Positions 53,022 to 63,201 are shown, counted from the first letter of the stretch. The stretch is 64,000 nucleotides of DNA from Mycobacterium sp. 050128 (GCF_036409155.1 NZ_JAZGLW010000009.1:1-64000), one strand, 5' to 3'. Notes: generated from the letters alone by a model not told the origin. Program-made: numbers and translations.

Positions 53022-56000
53022 ATGGGCTTACACAAGCTAACCGCCGGAGACGGGTACATGTACCTGATCCGGCAAGTAGCCGCCTCTGATGCGACCGACC
53101 GCGGGCGGCCCAGCCTCAGCGACTACTACAGTGCCAAAGGCGAATCCCCCGGCACGTGGATGGGTCGTGGTCTGGCGGCACTCGGCCAGCCCGTCGCCCG
53201 CGACGCCACCGACCCGTCGGTTGCCGAACTTTGGTCGGTGCCACACGGATCGCAGGTCAGCGAAGACCAAATGAAAGCCCTTTTCGGGGAGGGCTTTCAC
53301 CCCAACGCGGACCGAATCACCCGACACCTCACCGGCTTTGGCCTCGGTCAGGCAGGAACGATTGCCGCCGCGCGGCTCGGTCGTCCGTTCGCCATCAACA
53401 CCAAAGAAAACCAGTTCGTCACCCGGCTGCGACAGGCCTACCGCGACTACAACATCACCATCGGCAGTGACGAGCACGCAAGCCTGGCCCCCGACATCCG
53501 GGCCCGCATCCGCACCGCGCTCGGGCGCGAAATGTTCACTGAAACCTATGCTCGCCCCCCGGCCGATGACCGGGAATTGTCGGGCTTCGTCGCGCGCAAT
53601 TCGCGGGCAGCCACCACCGCCGTGGCCGGCTACGACCTCACGTTCACCCCGGTCAAATCCGTCTCCGCGCTGTGGGCCATCGCGCCGGCGCCGATCGCGC
53701 AGACGATCGAAGAATGCCATCACCAAGCCGTGGCCGAAACACTGGAATTTCTCGAAGGACACGCCGCGTTTGCGCGCATGGGCGCTCATGGTGTCGCGCA
53801 GGTCAACACCACCGGATTGATCGCTGCAGCCTTCGATCACCGCGACTCGCGTGCCGGCGACCCCAACCTGCACACCCACCTGGTGATCAGCAACAAAGTG
53901 CAAGCCATTGGCGCCGATGGCATCCCGCGCTGGCTGGCCTTAGACGGCACACCACTGCATCACGCCACCGTCGCCGCATCGGAGTTTTACAACACTCGCA
54001 TTGAAGCCCTCACCATCACGAAACTGTGTGTCCAATTCGCTGAAACGGACACCAAACCCGGCAAACGACCGGTGCGTGAAATCGCCGGCTTGCCCACCGA
54101 ACTCATCGAGAGATACTCCTCGCGCAGCGTGGCCATCAACCACCGTGTGGGTCAGCTGGCCAAGCAATTTCACACCACCCACGGGCGTGAACCCACCGTG
54201 GTCGAGATGCTGGCGTTGACCCAACAGGCCACCTTGGAAACCCGCCAAGCCAAGCACGATCCGCGCTCGCTGGCCGAGCAACGCCACGTGTGGCGCGTGC
54301 AGGCCGTCGAGGTGCTGGGCAGCCAGCGTGCCCTGACCGCCATGATCGCCAACGTCACCCATCAGGCCGTAGGCCAATACCTCCAGATCACCGATCATTG
54401 GGTCGACGAACAGGCCGACGCCGTCATCGCCACCGTCGCCGAAACGCGGGCGACCTGGACGGTCAATCACGTACGCGCCCAAGCTCAACGCGCGCTGCGT
54501 TACGCCAACCACCCCGGGGGCCCCGACCTGGTGAACCGCATCGTCGCCAGCGCGCTCGGCGAGCACAGCATCACCTTGACCACCCACGCTGACACCGAAA
54601 AACAAGAGCCCACAGTCCTGCGCCGCCGCGACGGTTCCAGCGTCTACACCCGTCATGACACCACCGTCTACACCAGCGCCGCCATCATGGCCGCCGAGCG
54701 ACGCATCCTGGCCGCGGCCAGGATGCGTCACGGGCGAACCGTCGATGACACCAGCATCGGTTTAGCGCTGGCCGAAACGCACGCCAACCAGGGCCTAGAA
54801 CTCAACCAAGGGCAAGTCGCCATGGTGCGCGACATGGCCACTTCTGGCGCCCGTCTTCAGCTCGCGCTCGCCCCTGCTGGCACCGGCAAAACCACCGCCA
54901 TGGCCGCCCTGGCGGCCGCCTGGCGCAACAGTGGCGGCACCGTCATCGGCCTGGCGCCCACCGCGGGCGCCGCCGAAGTCCTGGCCCAAGACCTCGCCTC
55001 GCCCACCGACACGATCGCCAAACTCATCCAGCTCGCCGACACCCACCACGGCACCCCCGCCGCCGCCGATGACCCCGCCCGCCGATGGTTTGACCGCATC
55101 GGTTCAGACACCCTGCTCATCATCGACGAAGCCGGCATGGCCTCGACCGCAGACCTCGACACCCTCATCGCGCACGCCCTGGCGCGCGGCGCCAGCATGC
55201 GCCTCATCGCCGACGACCAACAACTGGCCTCCATCTCCGCCGGCGGCATCGTGCGCGACCTGGCCGAGCGCCACGAAACCGTCACATTGAGCACCGTCGT
55301 GCGCTTCACCCACCCCGAAACCGGCAAAGCCGAAGCCGCCGCCAGCCTGGCCATCCGCTCCGGAGATCCCGCCGGAATCGGCTTCTATATCGACCACCAC
55401 CGCGTCCATGTCGGCGCCGATGCCACCGCCTCCGACTTGGCCTACACAGCGTGGGCCGCCGACCGCGCCGCCGGCCGCGACTCCATCCTGTTGGCCCCGA
55501 CCAACGCCCTGGTCGCCCAGCTCAACGAGCGCGCCCGCCTCGACCGCCTCACCCACACCCCCAGCGCCCCGTCCAACGCCTCCAACAATGAACAAGCGGC
55601 CATCACCGTCACCCTCGCCGACGGATTGACCGCCTCAGCCGGCGACTGGGTCGCCACCCGGAAAAACGCCCGCTGGCTACGCACCACCACCCACGGCGCA
55701 TGGGTCAAAAACGGCCACCGCTGGATCATCCGCGCCGTGCACGACGACGGCTCGATCACCGTCGTGCCGCTGCGCGGCCCGGCCACCCCAGTGCGCTTGC
55801 CCGCCCGCTACGTCACCACCTACACCACCCTGGGTTACGCCAGCACCATCAACGCCGCGCAAGGCATGACCGCCGGCGGCCGCGACACCGAAGGCACCTG
55901 CCACATCGTCGGCTCCGACCGCCTCACCCGCCAACAGCTCTACGTCGCCGCCACCCGCGGCCGCACCGAAAACCACCTCTACTTCTCCACCGCCGAAGCC

Positions 56001-58862
56001 GACCCGCACCGCATCCTGACCCCCAAAGCCACCCACCCCCCCACCGCCGTCGACATCCTGACCACCATCCTGAGCCGCGACGGCGCCCAACAATCCGCCC
56101 ACACCCTGGCCGACGCCGACACCGACCCCCTTAACCGGCTCCACCTGGCCGCCGACATGTACACCGACGCTCTCACCGCGGCCGCCGAACAACACGCCGG
56201 CCCCACGGTCATGGCCGACATCGACACCGCTGCCGCCCACCTCGGCCATCACCTCACCGACGCCCAAGCCTGGCCCGTGCTGCGCCGCCACCTCGCCCTG
56301 CTGGCCATCGAAGGACACGACCCCCTCCAAGCCCTGAGTGAGGCTGCGGCCACCGGACTCGGTAACGCCCACGACCCCGCCGCCGTCCTGGACTGGCGCC
56401 TGCCAGCCCCCACCGGCACCGACGCGGCAGACCGCGGACCGCTGCACTGGCTGCCCGCTATCCCTCACGTCATCACCGTCGACCCAACCTGGGCGACCTA
56501 CCTACACCAGCGCGCCGAACTCGTCAGCGAGCTAGCCGATCACATCCGCGGCACCGCCCGCGCCTGGGACACTTCCACCGCCCCCGCCTGGGCGCGGCCC
56601 CTGCTCGACGCCAACCGCAACCTGCTGGCCGAAATCGCGGTCTTCCGCGCCGCCCACCACGTCGAAGCCGCCGACACCCGAATTACCGGGCCCGAACAGC
56701 ACGCGAACCGCTCGGCGATCATCCAGCAAGCCATCCACTCCCGCCTCGATGCCGCTCTCACCCGCGCCGGCGCCGACACCACCCGCTGGCGCCAACTCGC
56801 CGACACCATCGACGCCCACCTCACCGAGGACCCATACTGGCCCCGGCTGGCCACCCACCTCGACAACGCCGCCCGCGCCGGCGCCGACGTCCCCGCCCTG
56901 CTGCACGAGGCCGCAGCCCAACACGGTCCCCTGCCCACTGAAATGCCCGCTGCCGCCTTGTGGTGGCGACTGGCCGGCACCCTGGCTCCCCCCTCCCTGG
57001 AGGGCACTGACACCAAGCTGCGGCCCGCCTGGACCGCCCACCTACACCACCTACTGGGCACCCGCATCGCCGAAGCCGTCATCACCGACCCCGCCTGGCC
57101 CGGCCTGGTCGCCGCTGTGACCGCCGCCAACTGGCCCCCGCACGATCTGCTCGCCGCCGCGGCCGAGCACCTCTACGACATCTCGGCCACCCAAACCATC
57201 CGGCCCGACGAATACGCCCGCCTGCTCACCTACCGTGTCGAACTGCTCACCCACCACGCCGCCACCATCGACCCCGACATCCCCCACCCCGCCGAACAGG
57301 CCCAAACCGCAAGCGGCCAACAGCAATTCGACCTCGACGACCACAACATCGACGACACCGCGCTGCACGAACCCCCGCCCGACCCCTACGACTACCCCTA
57401 CGGCTTCGTCGAAGACGACCTCGGCGGCCTCGACCTCGACGACCTGCCCACCATGCGCCCCGCTACACCCGCCGGCGTCGACGACGTCGACATCCCGGCG
57501 CTGCGCGCCCGCCGCGACGCCGCCCGCCACCACGCCCGTCAGCTCGCCGACGCCATCCTCACCGGTGGCGGCGGACCCGCCGAACACGCCGCCGCGGCCG
57601 AGCTGGCCGAGCTACACCGCCGCTTGGGTGAACAACGCCCCTATCAGCAGGCTCTAGCCAGCGCCCACAACCGCTGGGTCCACGCCGAAGACACCGCCGA
57701 GCTGCACCGCCAACTACTCACCCAACTCAGCGCCGCGATCGCCGCCGCCACCGAGCGCGGTGCGCACGACGCCGCCGACCGCTACCAGCAACACCACGCC
57801 CAGGTCAGCGAACAAACCGCCCGAGTCGACGCCGCCGTGCGCACCGCCCGCGCCCGCCTTGAAGCTGCCCGCGCCAAACTCATCGAGACCGCCGGCGGCG
57901 AGGCCGCAGACATCGTCACCGAACACCAACTCCACGAACGCCGCGCGCAAGCCGTGCGCACCGACACCGACACACTGAACGCCGCACGCCGCGACGCCCG
58001 CACCCTCGACGATCAACTCGGCCGCGCCGAAGCCGCGGCCGCCCGCTCTCTGGCCCAAAGTCCCGTCCACACCTACGATCTGGGCGTCGACCTTGACCAA
58101 CTACAGGCTGAAGTCGACTTCCTTCACGCCGCCAGCGCCGCCAGCCCCGCCGCCATGTACACCCCGCCGCCCGCCGCCCTCGACGGCCTCGACGACGAGC
58201 ACCGCCGCGCCGTCAGCGCCCTCACCACCAACATTCACAGTGTCCAACTGCTCCACCTGCATCCCGGAGCCGACAAAACCGCGACACTGGCCGCCCTCGC
58301 CGACACCACCCACCATCACAACAAACACACCATCGCCCTGACCGGCACCGCCAACGCCGACAAGCACGCATACGCCGACACCACGGCCACCGTCGACAGC
58401 TACCGCGACGACGTCACCGCCAACCGCCACACGCCACCGCGGGGCAGCCTGGTCATCGTCGACGACGCCCATACCCTCACCACAACGCAGCTGCACTGGC
58501 TCGCCCACAGCGCCGCAACCACCAACACCAAGCTCGTGCTCATCGCCACCGGCGACCAGCAGCCCGCCCACACCCTGCTCACCGTTCTCACCAACGACCT
58601 GCCCCACACCCAGCACCTGGGCACCCCCGACCCCCCGCGGCGCCAACCCCGCACCGCCATCGACCGCGCCGAACACAACCTCGCCGCCACCAGCGCACCC
58701 AGCCCAGACCGAAGCCGCGCCGTTCAACTGCTGCGCCAACGCAACCACGTCCTCGCACAGCTGCGCGATACCGCCACTACCGCACAGCGATTGGACGCTA
58801 TCGCCGAACGCGACCGCGCCCGCGGCCGCGACCAAGACCGCGGCAACGGCCTCGAACTCTAA
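53022..58862 (+). CDS. traA: MobF conjugative relaxase-helicase (TraA/TrwC type)
   Basis: About 1,946 residues, long for the family. N-terminal TrwC relaxase domain: tyrosines in GDGYMYLIRQ and LSDYYSAKG are the likely nucleophiles, and the metal site is DHRDSRAGDPNLHTHLV (His triad, about 276-290). RecD-like helicase: P-loop LAPAGTGKTTAM (about 619), Walker B LLIIDEAGMAS (about 699) and INAAQGMTAGGRDT (about 945). Then a long Ala/His-rich helical part with coiled coil (about 1520-1680). At about 1748 there is a second, degenerate ATPase-like segment (HPGADKTATLAALA, LVIVDDAHTL). It should nick oriT and pilot the strand. ATG 53022 sits after GTG 53019; either is possible. Confidence 0.93.
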   Translation: MGLHKLTAGDGYMYLIRQVAASDATDRGRPSLSDYYSAKGESPGTWMGRGLAALGQPVARDATDPSVAELWSVPHGSQVSEDQMKALFGEGFHPNADRITRHLTGFGLGQAGTIAAARLGRPFAINTKENQFVTRLRQAYRDYNITIGSDEHASLAPDIRARIRTALGREMFTETYARPPADDRELSGFVARNSRAATTAVAGYDLTFTPVKSVSALWAIAPAPIAQTIEECHHQAVAETLEFLEGHAAFARMGAHGVAQVNTTGLIAAAFDHRDSRAGDPNLHTHLVISNKVQAIGADGIPRWLALDGTPLHHATVAASEFYNTRIEALTITKLCVQFAETDTKPGKRPVREIAGLPTELIERYSSRSVAINHRVGQLAKQFHTTHGREPTVVEMLALTQQATLETRQAKHDPRSLAEQRHVWRVQAVEVLGSQRALTAMIANVTHQAVGQYLQITDHWVDEQADAVIATVAETRATWTVNHVRAQAQRALRYANHPGGPDLVNRIVASALGEHSITLTTHADTEKQEPTVLRRRDGSSVYTRHDTTVYTSAAIMAAERRILAAARMRHGRTVDDTSIGLALAETHANQGLELNQGQVAMVRDMATSGARLQLALAPAGTGKTTAMAALAAAWRNSGGTVIGLAPTAGAAEVLAQDLASPTDTIAKLIQLADTHHGTPAAADDPARRWFDRIGSDTLLIIDEAGMASTADLDTLIAHALARGASMRLIADDQQLASISAGGIVRDLAERHETVTLSTVVRFTHPETGKAEAAASLAIRSGDPAGIGFYIDHHRVHVGADATASDLAYTAWAADRAAGRDSILLAPTNALVAQLNERARLDRLTHTPSAPSNASNNEQAAITVTLADGLTASAGDWVATRKNARWLRTTTHGAWVKNGHRWIIRAVHDDGSITVVPLRGPATPVRLPARYVTTYTTLGYASTINAAQGMTAGGRDTEGTCHIVGSDRLTRQQLYVAATRGRTENHLYFSTAEADPHRILTPKATHPPTAVDILTTILSRDGAQQSAHTLADADTDPLNRLHLAADMYTDALTAAAEQHAGPTVMADIDTAAAHLGHHLTDAQAWPVLRRHLALLAIEGHDPLQALSEAAATGLGNAHDPAAVLDWRLPAPTGTDAADRGPLHWLPAIPHVITVDPTWATYLHQRAELVSELADHIRGTARAWDTSTAPAWARPLLDANRNLLAEIAVFRAAHHVEAADTRITGPEQHANRSAIIQQAIHSRLDAALTRAGADTTRWRQLADTIDAHLTEDPYWPRLATHLDNAARAGADVPALLHEAAAQHGPLPTEMPAAALWWRLAGTLAPPSLEGTDTKLRPAWTAHLHHLLGTRIAEAVITDPAWPGLVAAVTAANWPPHDLLAAAAEHLYDISATQTIRPDEYARLLTYRVELLTHHAATIDPDIPHPAEQAQTASGQQQFDLDDHNIDDTALHEPPPDPYDYPYGFVEDDLGGLDLDDLPTMRPATPAGVDDVDIPALRARRDAARHHARQLADAILTGGGGPAEHAAAAELAELHRRLGEQRPYQQALASAHNRWVHAEDTAELHRQLLTQLSAAIAAATERGAHDAADRYQQHHAQVSEQTARVDAAVRTARARLEAARAKLIETAGGEAADIVTEHQLHERRAQAVRTDTDTLNAARRDARTLDDQLGRAEAAAARSLAQSPVHTYDLGVDLDQLQAEVDFLHAASAASPAAMYTPPPAALDGLDDEHRRAVSALTTNIHSVQLLHLHPGADKTATLAALADTTHHHNKHTIALTGTANADKHAYADTTATVDSYRDDVTANRHTPPRGSLVIVDDAHTLTTTQLHWLAHSAATTNTKLVLIATGDQQPAHTLLTVLTNDLPHTQHLGTPDPPRRQPRTAIDRAEHNLAATSAPSPDRSRAVQLLRQRNHVLAQLRDTATTAQRLDAIAERDRARGRDQDRGNGLEL

Positions 58863-58942
58863 CCGCGTTCAACAAACACTTCGACCACGTATCGACCAGA
58901 TCGACGAGCAGATAGTCGAACTGCCGCCCTGACGGCGACGTT

Positions 58943-59707
58943 CTATCCCTGGGGATAGAAAGCGTCGAAATTTAGCTGCCTCGGCTTGACAGGGTTGAGG
59001 GTGTCGCTGTTGGCGGTGATGCCCGCGGTGACATCAACCGGCATCACTTCCAACTCTGAGTTCGCTACTAGTTCCTCAACGCAGGCTTCTGAGGCGCCGA
59101 GATAGGTGCTGTCGAAGTCGATTTCGGTGGCCACGCACCAAGCATGGTCACCTGGCCACCACAAATTCGCGGAGAGGTGCCGACCGGGATAGGTGGCCCA
59201 TGATTGGGCGGCCGCGGTGACTGGGCCGCGAGCCAAGTGGTACTCGCGCTGCGGCAGTGCGAAGGTCGGCTGGTCATGAAACGCCTCGTCGAGGTCACCG
59301 CGGCCGTGCCACACCGCGAACCAACAACCGTCAGCGGTCGTGGTGTGTCTTGCCAAGGCTTGGACAAGCGGCCCGGCAATATCGGCGGGCAGGGATCCCA
59401 CTTCCGGCGCTTCATCGAAAAGGCCAGGTTGTGTGTCGCGGTACCCCGGGACGTAACGCGATGCGTAACCGATCAGACGGGCGAACTGCATTTGCGGGTG
59501 CACAGTTTTGTGGTTGGCGCGGGCGATCTGGGCCCAGCTCACCAGTTCCCCACCGTTATGGGCGGGGTGAAATACCCGCGCGTAAGCGGCGAATGTGTCC
59601 GGAAGCAGCGACCCGACGTTAACCGCGAAGCTGCGCACGCTTTCGGTCAGCCACCCCGCCGAGCGCAAATCATCCACCACGTCCAACGCACCAACCGCAA
59701 CCATCAC
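58943..59707 (-). CDS. conserved hypothetical protein
   Basis: 254 residues: DDLRSAGWLTESVRSFAVN, then DTFAAYARVFHPAH, GCWFAVWHGRGDLDEAF and a Trp-rich part (SANLWWPGDHAWCVATEIDF). I recall similar mycobacterial proteins without known function; no catalytic motif seen. ATG 59704 is a near alternative start. Convergent with the relaxase gene. Confidence 0.72.
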   Translation of the reverse strand: MMVAVGALDVVDDLRSAGWLTESVRSFAVNVGSLLPDTFAAYARVFHPAHNGGELVSWAQIARANHKTVHPQMQFARLIGYASRYVPGYRDTQPGLFDEAPEVGSLPADIAGPLVQALARHTTTADGCWFAVWHGRGDLDEAFHDQPTFALPQREYHLARGPVTAAAQSWATYPGRHLSANLWWPGDHAWCVATEIDFDSTYLGASEACVEELVANSELEVMPVDVTAGITANSDTLNPVKPRQLNFDAFYPQG

Positions 59708-60006
59708 ACCACCGTAAACTGCGCGCTAATAGCGCATCGTATGTCTCGCGTGGCGCGCTGCTTGCGTTCCGCCGGACATAGGCGAAATCGCACGTTTTCC
59801 GGTAAGCGGGAACATCAATGCACAGCCAATTGGAACCCCAGATAAACTTCGACCGGCTCCGTACTCTGACAGCGAGCTGCTTGCGGTAGCGGCGTGAGAA
59901 GCGCTGCAGCGCTATGTGTTAACAGCTATGCCCAATCACCGCTCCAGACAACGCTTCCGGCGACTCTCACACCCCGGTCACGACGGTGTTGCCCCGTTCG
60001 ACGTGT
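59708..60006. other. gene-free gap with palindromes
   Basis: TGCGC-GCTAATA-GCGCA near 59719 lies just upstream of the leftward hypothetical gene and may be its operator. GCGCTGCAGCGC, a perfect 12-base palindrome, occurs near 59901. No gene supported. Confidence 0.4.
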
Positions 60007-61428
60007 CTAACGCCGCCACGGATGAGCGTCGAGCATCTCCGTCACCGCGGCGATCACCGCGGCGTCGGCTTGAGGTTCTTGGGCCAGCTGCTGCACCGCC
60101 GCCGCGATCCGGGCGAGCAGACCGCCATAGGCCCGCGTCGCGGCCGCGACATAGGTGTGGGCGGCCTGTGCTCGCCAACCCTCGCTATACCGCGCCGACA
60201 GCGCCTGCAATTGCTCCGACAGCTCGCCGGCCTGGCGCTGCACCGTGTCCACCAGGGCCCGCACAGTTTCCGCGTCAACGGCTTGACCGTAGTCGGCCAG
60301 CGCGGTTTCCAGTGCGTAGTCAAGATCGCGCACTCCCGCCAAGGCATTTTCGATAGGGCCGGTGTGGGCGCGCACCTCTGCAGCGGGAACAGGAACACTC
60401 AACAGTTGCGGTCCGGCCTCGTCGACCAGACGCGCCTGCTCAGATTCGGCGCGGGCTTGCGCGGCCTCTGCTTGGGCCGCTTGCAGGGCCGCGACAGCCT
60501 GCTCGGTCTGCTCATCCGCCGCCGCCACTTGCGCGGCGGATTGAGCCCACACGCGGTCGATTTCGTCGCGCATCCGGGCCTCGGCGGCCCGGGCGGCCGA
60601 CACCTCGCCATCAGCGCGGCCCTGCACCGCCGCGAGCTCCGTCTCGCCGTCGGCCCGCACCTGCTCTAACTCACCACGTAACTCTTCCAAGGCTCGCTCG
60701 GCCGCACCGCGTTCTTCGGCGCGCTCGGTGATGCGTTGTTCGGCGCGCTCGTCGGCGGCGCGGGCCTGCTCGTGGGCCGCAACGACTTCAGCGGTCGTGT
60801 TGGCGCGTACCTGTTCCAACTCGGCCCGTAATTCTTCGAGGGCTTGCTGAGCGGTTTTGCGTTCTTCGGCGCGCTCTGCGGCGCGTTGTTCGGCGCGCTC
60901 GTCGGCGGCGCGGGCCTGCTCGTGGGCCGCAACGACTTCAGCGGTCGTGTTGGCGCGTACCCGTTCCAACTCGGCTCGCAGTTCTTCTAAATCCGTTTGG
61001 GCGCTGCGCAATTCGGCAGCGTGTTCGGCAGCGTTACGCGAGGCCTCGGTTTCTGCGGCGCGGACCCGCTCGCGGGCCTCGTCTGCGGCGCGGGCGGACT
61101 CCTCGGCTTTCGCGCGCGCCATCTGTGCGGCCGCCTGAGCGTCCCGCTTGGCTTGCTCGGCCTCGCGCGTGCGCTGTTCAGCCATCGCGCGCAGATGGTC
61201 GGCCTGCACGAGCTGCATCACTGGCGAGAGCCGCTTTGGTGCCGGGCCGGCACGGTTGCGGCGTTCGACGAGCTCGCGCTCACTCATCGCGGCCATCGCC
61301 GCCAACTCAGCCGGCGGGGCTTGGTCGCGCCGCCGGGCGGCCTCCACAGCGGCCGTGGCTGCTCGCTTGGTCAGCGCCGCCAAGCTGTCGACGTCAAGGT
61401 CCTCGATGTGCTGCTGCAGCGTCGTCAT
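60007..61428 (-). CDS. long coiled-coil protein with an internal 50-residue repeat
   Basis: 473 residues. Residues about 80-340 are an Ala/Glu/Arg coiled coil with repeats of LEELRAELE and VRANTTAEVVAAHEQA. Two 50-residue units are encoded by a nearly identical 150-base DNA repeat (about 60737-60846 and 60887-60996). The C-terminal 130 residues are also helical (YALETALADYGQAVDAETVR). No membrane part. Such proteins are seen in transfer regions and may be structural. Its start overlaps the previous gene's stop (ATGA 61425-61428), so the two form an operon. Confidence 0.8.
   Translation of the reverse strand: MTTLQQHIEDLDVDSLAALTKRAATAAVEAARRRDQAPPAELAAMAAMSERELVERRNRAGPAPKRLSPVMQLVQADHLRAMAEQRTREAEQAKRDAQAAAQMARAKAEESARAADEARERVRAAETEASRNAAEHAAELRSAQTDLEELRAELERVRANTTAEVVAAHEQARAADERAEQRAAERAEERKTAQQALEELRAELEQVRANTTAEVVAAHEQARAADERAEQRITERAEERGAAERALEELRGELEQVRADGETELAAVQGRADGEVSAARAAEARMRDEIDRVWAQSAAQVAAADEQTEQAVAALQAAQAEAAQARAESEQARLVDEAGPQLLSVPVPAAEVRAHTGPIENALAGVRDLDYALETALADYGQAVDAETVRALVDTVQRQAGELSEQLQALSARYSEGWRAQAAHTYVAAATRAYGGLLARIAAAVQQLAQEPQADAAVIAAVTEMLDAHPWRR
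60737..60996 (-). repeat. 150-base tandem repeat within the coiled-coil gene
   Basis: The stretch around 60751-60810 recurs at 60901-60960 with identical bases, offset 150. It keeps frame and adds 50 residues to the coiled coil. Confidence 0.85.
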
Positions 61429-62060
61429 TGACGTCGGCGCCTGCCTGCGACCGCCACCTTATTCGCAGCGTCGGGTGTGCGATCGGTTTCGGCGGGTGTC
61501 GGTGCCGAGGGAGGCCCAGACGTCCGTGAATCGGGTGCTGGTTGCTCCGCGTCAACGGTTGGAGGCGAGGCCGAGAGTCCGGAGAGCGGACCGCTTTGCT
61601 GGGCAATCACCAGCGAGAACTGATTCAAGTACACCGTCGCCGCGGATGCGAGCGTGTCGTCGCCGAGATTCTCGGCGTCACGCACCAACCCACGTAGAAG
61701 CTCCAGGGCCAGCTCTGGCCCTAACCCCAGGGTGGCGCTCTGACTCGACGCCGGTTCGATCGCTGCCGTTTCCACGACCCACACCAGCCGCTGCCAGCAG
61801 CGCTCAACCGCTGTGCTGTGTCGCTGAGCATCACGCACCTTTTCGGAGTTGCGCTCTTGCTGCTCAAGCTGCAACCGGTGCCGCTTGGTTGCACGGCTGA
61901 GGGCGAACAGGATCACAGCCGCCAGCAGCAACGCCGCAAGCAAGGCCGTGGCACCACCGAACCCAGCTGAGGTAACAAACTCCCGGGCAGGCGGTAACGC
62001 GGGCAGCCGTTGAGGCACGAGGACCACCGAATCTACCGGCGGGGCCGCAGGTATCGACAT
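61425..62060 (-). CDS. single-pass membrane protein of unknown function
   Basis: 211 residues: a short outer N-terminus, one membrane helix (GGATALLAALLLAAVILFAL), a basic/helical cytoplasmic part (KRHRLQLEQQERNSEKVRDA), and a Pro-rich basic tail. It precedes and is coupled to the coiled-coil protein, so the two may act together at the membrane in transfer. The length of the N-terminus (from ATG 62060) fits. Confidence 0.72.
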   Translation of the reverse strand: MSIPAAPPVDSVVLVPQRLPALPPAREFVTSAGFGGATALLAALLLAAVILFALSRATKRHRLQLEQQERNSEKVRDAQRHSTAVERCWQRLVWVVETAAIEPASSQSATLGLGPELALELLRGLVRDAENLGDDTLASAATVYLNQFSLVIAQQSGPLSGLSASPPTVDAEQPAPDSRTSGPPSAPTPAETDRTPDAANKVAVAGRRRRQ

Positions 62061-62243
62061 GGAAAAACCATACCGACTCCTAAAGGCCTGCCGCGACGCT
62101 CACGCTGATTTGTCTCCGCGGCCGTCGCGCAACCCACCGGGCCCCGCTACGTTCGATTCAAGCCATTCGAGGCAACACCACGCTACGCGCCTATACGGTT
62201 CGACAGTCGTTGTGCGACAACAAATACAAACAAAAGGTATCGG

Positions 62244-62600
62244 TTGACAAGCTGCGCCAGCCCGCCTCCGTGGCGGCGACTCGTCTCAGGGGCCGCCGCG
62301 GTGGCACTGCTCACCGGATGTGGCTCACCCGGTCCGCAAGCCAGCGACCAGACGCCTCCCTCTGGGGTAGGCGCCGCCCAAGGCGCCTACCGTCTGATCC
62401 AAGAGCCCGAAGCAGGCTACTCAGCTGTCATCGGGGTCATCGGCCAGGCGCGCCGAACCCTCCGCATGACGATGTACGAGCTGGCGGATCCCGCCGCGAT
62501 CGGCGCGCTCATTGACGCGCATCGTCGAGGCGTGGACACCAAGATCCTTCTCGACGCCGCATTCCACGGCCACCAAACCAACGCGGCCGCCTACGACCAA
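62244..62600 (+). pseudogene. truncated phospholipase D-like lipoprotein
   Basis: Start TTG 62244; signal ends in a lipobox (LLTGC). After it: VIGQARRTLRMTMYELADPA, then RGVDTKILLDAAFHGHQTNA and YDQL, the first part of a PLD-like domain. The HKD catalytic motifs that should follow are missing. Similarity ends at about 62600, where a gene on the other strand abuts, and the frame continues only as its shadow. Confidence 0.7.
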
Positions 62601-62897
62601 CTAAAGGGCCAGCCGCATAGGTTTGGACGGTGCGCCGCGCCCTGGCCGTCGCTGACGGTTTTCTTTGTGGGCTACGGCGGCGATCGCGGCGGCCGCAGGG
62701 GCCATGTATTGATCGCTGGGCTGTTTGTCGAGTTCCTGCCCCGGCCGATATGTCGACTTGATGGTCTCGCGCAGAGCTGGTGGTACTTGAGTCCAGTGGC
62801 CCGGGCACATCAACAACCGAGGCTCGATCTCAACGTCGCAGTCCCGGGCGTGGCAGACATGTGGTGGCTCCGCAGCGCGAGGTGGAGGTGGGTTCAT
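62601..62897 (-). CDS. small Cys/His protein conserved on mycobacterial elements
   Basis: 98 residues from ATG 62897: PPHVCHARDCDVEIEPRLLM, then CPGHWTQVPPALRETIKSTY and RPGQELDKQPSDQY. The C-x4-C...C-x2-H arrangement suggests a zinc site. I recall similar small proteins in mycobacterial phages and plasmids; function unknown. The frame extends upstream to 63002, but similarity starts near ATG 62897. It marks the break of the PLD-like gene. Confidence 0.7.
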   Translation of the reverse strand: MNPPPPRAAEPPHVCHARDCDVEIEPRLLMCPGHWTQVPPALRETIKSTYRPGQELDKQPSDQYMAPAAAAIAAVAHKENRQRRPGRGAPSKPMRLAL

Positions 62898-63045
62898 TGC
62901 GAACGCCCTGGGGAGAGGTTGGGTCGTGCCGAGGCGAAGCCGTCGGCCAGCAGTGTGGCGGATGTCCCTGCCGTAGCGATGTCCTATTGGGTGCGGACGC
63001 ATCCGTTTCTGATTTCCAAAGACCTGAGACCTTCCGATATCCGGT

Positions 63046-63201
63046 TCAGGGCTGGTAGGTGGTGTCGTCTACCTGGGTGGCAAATTCGTTGATCACCTGC
63101 AATGTGCCGTGGACAACCACCACGATCAGCACCACAGCGATCAGCAAGGCCGCAACGAGGCCGCCTAGCCACGGGAGCTTGCGCGAATCATGCACGCTCA
63201 T
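63046..63201 (-). CDS. small single-pass membrane protein
   Basis: 51 residues from ATG 63201: SVHDSRKLPW, a strong membrane helix (LGGLVAALLIAVVLIVVVV) and an outer tail HGTLQVINEFATQVDD. Overlaps the gene upstream by 14 bases, so it is translated with it. Likely a minor transfer-apparatus component (inference). Confidence 0.65.
   Translation of the reverse strand: MSVHDSRKLPWLGGLVAALLIAVVLIVVVVHGTLQVINEFATQVDDTTYQP

Noticed and set aside
53037..58835. Many long minus-strand frames opposite the relaxase gene (for example 58101-58835)
   Set aside because: They are Gly/Val-rich mirrors of an Ala/His/Thr-rich GC gene, without motifs or ribosome sites.
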